Source of the DNA: Alphaproteobacteria bacterium UBA6038
GTDB taxonomy: Bacteria; Pseudomonadota; Alphaproteobacteria; Micropepsales; Micropepsaceae
Direction of reading: 5' to 3'
NCBI GenBank assembly: GCA_002429315.1
Contig: DIZC01000038.1
Coordinates: 77,680 to 95,033, forward strand
DNA length: 17,354 nucleotides
This document shows, piece by piece, positions 12,829-17,354 of the stretch (within the stretch, counting starts at the first letter, position 1; every line of letters begins with the position of its first letter). The notes below the pieces were generated by a model that was given only the letters and a program-made list of their open reading frames with translations, had not been told where the DNA came from and searched no databases. The position numbers and the translations under genes are program-made.

Positions 12829-14648
12829 CAGGCGGTCCTTACCACCGGACGTCTGCGCCTGCGCTTTACGGTCCGGCCGGTTTTCGCCGGCACCAATGCG
12901 TGCAGCAGATTGAGACCGGCGTTCACCAGCGCCACGTGCGAGAACGCCTGCGGGAAATTGCCGAGCATCCGTTTGGCGCGGGGATCGTACTCCTCCGCCA
13001 GCAGCCCAACGTCGTTGCAGAGCTTCAGCAGGCGCTCGTACAGCCGCTGCGCATCTTTCAGCCGGCCGAGAAGAATGTAATTCTCGACCAGCCAGAAGCT
13101 GCAGGCGAGGAACGCGCCTTCTCCCGCCGGCAAGCCGTCAACGCCCGACTGGCTCTCATAGCGAAGGACGAGGCCGTCCGGCATCAGCCGGTTTTCGATC
13201 TCGCGGACCGTGTTGCGAATCCGCACATCCGTCGCCGGAAGGAAGCCGACGATCGGGAGAAGAAGCAACGCCGCGTCCATCCCCTCCGAGCCGTAGCTCT
13301 GCACGAAGCACTTTTTCTCCGGGTCGACGCCGTGCAGGCACACATGAGCATGAATCTGGTCGGCGACTTTCTCGCAATGCGCGCGCTCTTTGGCATCCAT
13401 GTGCCGGCTGCGGGAGGCGCGGTCGAACGCCACCCACGTCATCACCTTGGAATGCGTGAAGTGCTGCGGCGCGCCTCGGATTTCCCAGATGCCCTCGTCC
13501 GGGTTGCGCCAGATCTTCTCCAGGTGGCTGAGATACACTTCGCGGATTTCCGCGCGCCGTGGCACCGCCGGCAAGCCGCCCTTGCTCGCCTGTGCCATGG
13601 TGTCAGCGAGCTCGCCGTAAATATCGAGCTGAAGCTGCAACGCGGCTGCGTTCCCCACCCGCACCGGAGAGGAGTTTTCATAGCCCGGCAGCCAATCGAT
13701 CTCCCATTCGTCGAGCCGCCGCTCACCAGCCACGCCATACATCGTCTGAATCTGGTTCGGACTGCCAGCAATGGAGCGGACCAGCCAGTTCTGCCACGCC
13801 GTCGCCTCCTCCAGATATCCGGCGTTCAGAAAGGCAAGCAGCGTGAAAGTGGCGTCCCGGAGCCAGCAATAGCGGTAGTCCCAGTTGCGCGGTCCGCCGA
13901 TCTGCTCCGGAAGCGAGGTGGTGGCAGCGGCCAGGATGCCTCCCGTGGGCCTGTAACTCAGCGCCTTCAGCGTGATCAGCGAGCGCTGCACCGGCTTATG
14001 CCATTTGCCGTCGAAGCTGGAGCGACCGCTCCACTCCTTCCAGAATTTTTCCGTGGCGGCGAGGGCAACTTCGACGTCGAGGGGCAGCGGCAGCGGCAGG
14101 TGAGACGGCACGTACGTCATCACGAACGGCACCGTCTCTCCCTTGCGCACCGTGAACTCGCCTTGCGTGCGCATGTCCTTGCCCTTGAGGGGAACGGGGG
14201 TGCGGATCACCAGCATGCTGGGGCCGGCGACCGCGGTCAGCGTGGTCTCATCGCGCCGGCTTACCCATGGGACCGAGATTCCGTAGTCGAAGCGGATCAC
14301 CAGATCGGTGTGCAGCCGCACGGTGCCTTGCCGCCCGATCAGAAGCCGCACGACCGTCGAGTGCGGCTCCTCGATGGGCATGAAATCGACCAGCGTCACC
14401 TGTCCCGTCTTGGACGTGAAGGTGGTCTCCAGGATGAGCGTGCCGGGACGGTAGCGGCGGCGGATTTTGGCTTCGGATTTCGGCGCGATGAGCCAGCGGC
14501 CGTTCTCCGGCGTACCCAGCAGCGACGCAAAGCAGGCGCCGGAATCGAAGCGTGGAAAGCACAGCCAATCGATCGAGCCGTCCTTGCAGACGAGCGCGGC
14601 CGTGCGCATGTCGCCGATCATCCCGTAATGTTCGATGCGGCCCGCCAT
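12828..14648 (-). CDS. Glycoside hydrolase family 15 protein (glucoamylase or trehalase type)
   Basis: This 606-residue protein has the two-part layout of bacterial GH15 enzymes: an N-terminal beta-sandwich-like region (MAGRIEHYGMIGDMRTAALV, then GSIDWLCFPRFDSGACFASL) and an (alpha/alpha)6 barrel from about residue 225. Barrel hallmarks are GGPRNWDYRYCWLRDATFTL at about 251-270 and DEWEIDWLPGYE at about 313-324, which holds acidic residues of the active-site face. No signal peptide is seen, so it is probably cytoplasmic. Family members hydrolyse alpha-glucans from the non-reducing end, and some actinobacterial GH15 proteins are trehalases. Its place directly before otsB makes trehalose or a related glucoside a good candidate substrate (inference). 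The ATG at 14648 follows the pgl stop by two bases; upstream in-frame sequence lies within pgl and lacks GH15 character. Confidence 0.9.
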   Translation of the reverse strand: MAGRIEHYGMIGDMRTAALVCKDGSIDWLCFPRFDSGACFASLLGTPENGRWLIAPKSEAKIRRRYRPGTLILETTFTSKTGQVTLVDFMPIEEPHSTVVRLLIGRQGTVRLHTDLVIRFDYGISVPWVSRRDETTLTAVAGPSMLVIRTPVPLKGKDMRTQGEFTVRKGETVPFVMTYVPSHLPLPLPLDVEVALAATEKFWKEWSGRSSFDGKWHKPVQRSLITLKALSYRPTGGILAAATTSLPEQIGGPRNWDYRYCWLRDATFTLLAFLNAGYLEEATAWQNWLVRSIAGSPNQIQTMYGVAGERRLDEWEIDWLPGYENSSPVRVGNAAALQLQLDIYGELADTMAQASKGGLPAVPRRAEIREVYLSHLEKIWRNPDEGIWEIRGAPQHFTHSKVMTWVAFDRASRSRHMDAKERAHCEKVADQIHAHVCLHGVDPEKKCFVQSYGSEGMDAALLLLPIVGFLPATDVRIRNTVREIENRLMPDGLVLRYESQSGVDGLPAGEGAFLACSFWLVENYILLGRLKDAQRLYERLLKLCNDVGLLAEEYDPRAKRMLGNFPQAFSHVALVNAGLNLLHALVPAKTGRTVKRRRRRPVVRTA

Positions 14649-14650
14649 CG

Positions 14651-15388
14651 CTATGCGGACGCGTGCGCCGGCAGCCGGCTCGCCGCGGCCCGATCCACAA
14701 ACCACACGACGTCACCTTCGGACGTCACGCGTGCAGCGGGCAGGCTCCGATCGCCCTCCTGCACGCGGCGCACCATGTCCGCTTTCTCTTCGCCGGTGAC
14801 CAGGAACGCGACGGCGCGGCTGGACGCGATGGCCGGATAGGTGAGCGTGACGCGCGGCTCGTCGCGATCCTCCACCCCGGCGACCCATTGCGTTCGCTCG
14901 CCCAGAACGCGGCTGCCGGGAAACAGCGAGGCGGTGTGGCCGTCGTCGCCCAATCCGAGCAGCACCAGATCGAATAACGGCTGCGAAGGAACCAGAGTCT
15001 CCAAGCCGTAAATGCTCTTGAGCAGCGCCTCGTAGCGGCGCGCGGTGCTTTCGGGATCGGCTTCGATGACGATGGGGTGAACATGATCGATCAGAACCGG
15101 GGCGTGCGCGAGCAGCGTCTCGCGCACCATGCGGTAATTGCTCCTTTCGTCCGTGTGCGGGACGAAGCGCTCGTCGCCCCAGAACAGCTCCACCCGCCGC
15201 CATTCGATTCGCTCGCGAAAGGCGGAGGATGCCAGAACGGAATAGAGCAGGCGCGGCGTGCTGCCGCCCGACAGCGCCATGCGGAACACATCGTCGGTTG
15301 CCGCGATCTGTTCGGCAATCCAGGCCGCGGCGGATTCCGCCATGCTCTGCGGATCGGGCAAGATGTCGAGCTGCGGGCCGTCGGACAT
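14651..15388 (-). CDS. pgl: 6-phosphogluconolactonase
   Basis: This 245-residue protein is the DevB/SOL-type lactonase that hydrolyses 6-phosphogluconolactone, the second step of the oxidative pentose phosphate pathway. The phosphosugar-binding loop LSGGSTPRLL is at 39-48, FWGDERFVP at 69-77 is followed by DERSNY, and GLGDDGHTASLFPG (145-158) is the family's most conserved block with the presumed catalytic His151. The length is typical. The ATG at 15388 follows the zwf stop by two bases and matches the family N-terminus; in-frame sequence upstream is inside zwf in another frame. It lies between zwf and the GH15 gene in the same operon. Confidence 0.95.
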   Translation of the reverse strand: MSDGPQLDILPDPQSMAESAAAWIAEQIAATDDVFRMALSGGSTPRLLYSVLASSAFRERIEWRRVELFWGDERFVPHTDERSNYRMVRETLLAHAPVLIDHVHPIVIEADPESTARRYEALLKSIYGLETLVPSQPLFDLVLLGLGDDGHTASLFPGSRVLGERTQWVAGVEDRDEPRVTLTYPAIASSRAVAFLVTGEEKADMVRRVQEGDRSLPAARVTSEGDVVWFVDRAAASRLPAHASA

Positions 15389-15390
15389 GA

Positions 15391-16914
15391 TCAGCGGATC
15401 GGCCGCCAAGCGCGGCCGTCGCGCTGGACGAGCTCGTCGGCGCAGGCCGGGCCGGCGCTTCCGGCGGCGTAGTTGGGAAAGTCCTTCGGTCGAACCTTTG
15501 CCCAATTGTCCAGCACCGGTTGGACCACGGCCCATGCGGCCTCCACCTGATCGGCGCGCTGGAACAGTGTCTGGTCGCCGGCGAAGCAATCGTAAAGCAG
15601 CGTCTCGTAGCCCACTGCCGGCGCCTGCTTGAACCAGTCGGCGTATTTGAAATCCATCGCCACGCTTTCCAGATGCATTTCGGTGCCCGGCCGCTTGGCG
15701 TTGAAGCGCAGCCGAATGCCTTCGTCAGGCTGGATCTGCAGGATGAGCCAATCGGGCCCCAGCGTGCCGACCGGTGTATCGCGGAACAGCGCCAGCGGCG
15801 CGTGCTTGAAATGAATCGCGATTTCCGTCCAGCGATCCGGGAGGCGCTTGCCCGTGCGCAGATAGAAAGGCACGCCCGCCCAGCGCCAATTGTCGATCAT
15901 CAGCCGCAAGGCGACGTAGGTTTCGACCGGGGAATCCTTGGCGACGTTCGGCTCCTCGCGGTAGCCGGCGACCTTCTTGCCGCCAATCTCGCCGGGGCCG
16001 TACTGCCCGCTCACCGCGGCATCCGGCGACAGCGGGTGCACCGCCTTGAACACCTCCGCCTTTTTCGTGCGGATCTCGTCAGCGTCGAAGGACGTGGGCG
16101 GCTCCATCGCCGTCATGGCGACCAGCTGGAACAGATGGTTGGGCACCATGTCGCGCAACGCGCCAGTCTGCTCGTAGAATTTGCCGCGGGTGCCGATACC
16201 GATCGATTCCGCCACCGTGATTTGCACATGGTCGATGCGATCGCGATTCCAGATCGGCTCGAAAAGGCCATTGGTGAAGCGCAGCGCCATGATGTTCTGC
16301 ACCGTCTCTTTGCCGAGAAAGTGATCGATGCGGTAAATCTGGTCTTCGCGCAGCACCTTCAGGATGCGCGCATTCAGCGCCTTGGCCGACGGCAAATCGT
16401 GACCGAACGGCTTTTCGATGACGACGCGCCGCCAGCCGTTTTCTTCATCGGCGAGACCGGCCTTGCCCAGCGCATCGACGATGGGGCCGAAGAAGCGGTC
16501 CGCGGCGGCCAAGTAGAACACCGCATGGCCTTCCAGGTCCTCTTTCCGGTCCCGCTCCTGCAGATGGTCCCGCAGCCGCGCGTAGGTGTCCGGTTCAAGG
16601 AAGTCGCCGGCAATATAGCTCATCGTCTTGGCGAGGCGGCCCCAGACATCCTCATCGATGTTCTGGGCTTCGAATTCGCCTTTGCCGGATTTGACGAGTT
16701 GCTCCAGGAAATCGTGCAGGCCGTTGCGCCATTCGTCGTCGGTCTTCTCGTTGTGATCGATGCCGACAATGGCGAAGCGTTCCGGCAGCTGATCCTGCTT
16801 GGCGAGATTGTACAGAGCCGGGGTGATCAGCCGTTTGGCGAGGTCGCCACCCGCGCCGAAAATCACCAGCGCGCAGCACGGCGTGCAGCGTTCTCGGGAG
16901 CGGCCGCCGCTCAT
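15391..16914 (-). CDS. zwf: Glucose-6-phosphate 1-dehydrogenase
   Basis: This 507-residue enzyme oxidises glucose 6-phosphate to 6-phosphogluconolactone, producing NADPH or NADH. The nucleotide-binding loop is FGAGGDLAKR (19-28), with Gly in place of the Ser more usual in GASGDLAKR. EKPFGHD is at 167-173, and the active-site signature RIDHFLGKE (195-203) contains the catalytic His. Substrate-domain motifs include PNHLFQL and PFYLRTGKRL. The first 12 residues (MSGGRSRERCTP) are unremarkable. The ATG overlaps the gnd stop as ATGA, a four-base overlap. It feeds pgl directly downstream and competes with OtsA for glucose 6-phosphate. Confidence 0.97.
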   Translation of the reverse strand: MSGGRSRERCTPCCALVIFGAGGDLAKRLITPALYNLAKQDQLPERFAIVGIDHNEKTDDEWRNGLHDFLEQLVKSGKGEFEAQNIDEDVWGRLAKTMSYIAGDFLEPDTYARLRDHLQERDRKEDLEGHAVFYLAAADRFFGPIVDALGKAGLADEENGWRRVVIEKPFGHDLPSAKALNARILKVLREDQIYRIDHFLGKETVQNIMALRFTNGLFEPIWNRDRIDHVQITVAESIGIGTRGKFYEQTGALRDMVPNHLFQLVAMTAMEPPTSFDADEIRTKKAEVFKAVHPLSPDAAVSGQYGPGEIGGKKVAGYREEPNVAKDSPVETYVALRLMIDNWRWAGVPFYLRTGKRLPDRWTEIAIHFKHAPLALFRDTPVGTLGPDWLILQIQPDEGIRLRFNAKRPGTEMHLESVAMDFKYADWFKQAPAVGYETLLYDCFAGDQTLFQRADQVEAAWAVVQPVLDNWAKVRPKDFPNYAAGSAGPACADELVQRDGRAWRPIR

Positions 16915-17354
16915 CGCGGCCCCTGCGGCTCGCCTTCCGCGGTGCCCTTGACGATTGGCGACTCGACATGGCCGCCGAACTGGTTGCGCATCGCCGACAG
17001 GAGCCGGTATGCGAAATCGTGCTGCATGCGCGAGGCAAAGCGCGCATACAGCGATGCGGTGATGACGGTTGCGGGGACGGCTTCTTCCACCGCCGCGTTG
17101 ACGGTCCAGCGGCCTTCGCCGGAATCCTGCACCACGCCTTCGAAATGGTCGAGTTCCGGGCTTTGCGCGAGTGCAAGGGCGGTCAGGTCAAGCAACCACG
17201 ACGAAATCACGCTGCCGCGCCGCCACACCTCCGCGATGTCGGTGAGATCGAGATCGAAGCGTTCGTCTTCCGGCAGGTTCTCGTGCTTGCGGCCGCGCAG
17301 GATGTCGAAGCCTTCCGCATAGGCCTGCATCAGGCCGTATTCGATGCCGTTGTG
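16911..17354 (-). CDS. gnd: 6-phosphogluconate dehydrogenase (decarboxylating), C-terminal part, short type
   Basis: The last 147 residues are present; the N-terminal NAD(P)-binding domain lies beyond the right edge. The fragment begins with HNGIEYGLMQAYAEGFDIL, the family's substrate-site motif (the His-Asn and Glu-Tyr positions contact 6-phosphogluconate). It then has DLTDIAEVWRRGSVISSWLL and an end region with VQDSGEGRWTVNAAVEEAVP and RNQFGGH. Only about 145 residues follow the HNGIEYG motif, whereas the long enzyme of E. coli has roughly twice as many. This is therefore the short class of about 300-335 residues, several members of which prefer NAD+. It produces ribulose 5-phosphate. It is the first visible gene of the operon; the promoter is outside the window. 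Confidence 0.93.
   Translation of the reverse strand, partial: HNGIEYGLMQAYAEGFDILRGRKHENLPEDERFDLDLTDIAEVWRRGSVISSWLLDLTALALAQSPELDHFEGVVQDSGEGRWTVNAAVEEAVPATVITASLYARFASRMQHDFAYRLLSAMRNQFGGHVESPIVKGTAEGEPQGPR

Noticed and set aside
12804..14840. Plus-strand frame of 678 codons opposite the GH15 gene
   Set aside because: It is an antisense shadow with a biased composition; the minus strand holds the GH15 motifs and tight operon junctions.
15520..17322. Plus-strand frame of 600 codons opposite zwf and gnd
   Set aside because: It is an antisense shadow of zwf, with no recognisable domain and no ribosome-binding site.

Overview
The window looks like a chromosomal segment of a high-GC alphaproteobacterium, most likely Hyphomicrobiales (Rhizobiales) near Bradyrhizobiaceae/Xanthobacteraceae. 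This rests on gene content (Ku/LigD repair, a DUF3309 protein, a gnd-zwf-pgl-GH15-otsB-otsA block), on GGAAC-N16/17-CGTT promoter motifs of the EcfG/RpoE2 general stress sigma factor, and on short palindromes of a style common in that group. No rRNA, tRNA, CRISPR array, transposase or attachment site was seen. All calls come from reading translations and motifs by eye; no database search was run.

Region 1 (1-4435) is the least ordinary part. A tight minus-strand operon runs Lgt-like membrane protein -> Tes/MJ0619-like radical SAM enzyme -> two-helix membrane protein -> cytochrome P450 (cut by the left edge). Its junctions are a 23-bp overlap, an 8-bp overlap and a 1-bp gap. Divergent from it, across 98 bp, is a B12-binding-type radical SAM enzyme. 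Two radical SAM enzymes, an Lgt paralogue with an altered signature and a P450 suggest an undescribed lipid or isoprenoid modification pathway; the product cannot be read from the sequence.

Region 2 (4436-8780) holds bacterial non-homologous end joining: Ku on the plus strand and, convergent to it, LigD. LigD is split into a phosphoesterase gene and a ligase-polymerase gene exactly at a run of nine A. A -1 shift there would restore one 892-residue LigD. An 82-residue gene of unknown function diverges from ku behind a perfect EcfG-type promoter, and a 51-residue DUF3309 membrane peptide precedes ligD behind a close match.

Region 3 (8780-10425) has a palindrome-rich spacer and a sugar-porter-like MFS transporter, whose 3' end overlaps the 3' end of otsA antisense by 136 bp.

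Region 4 (10290-17354) is a minus-strand carbohydrate operon: gnd (partial) -> zwf -> pgl -> GH15 -> otsB -> otsA. The first five genes overlap or nearly touch. otsA follows a 214-bp gap with its own EcfG-type promoter. Zwf, Pgl and Gnd make the oxidative pentose phosphate branch; OtsA and OtsB make trehalose; the GH15 enzyme may hydrolyse trehalose or another alpha-glucan. Regions 2 and 4 read together as stress functions (end joining, trehalose) probably under general stress control.
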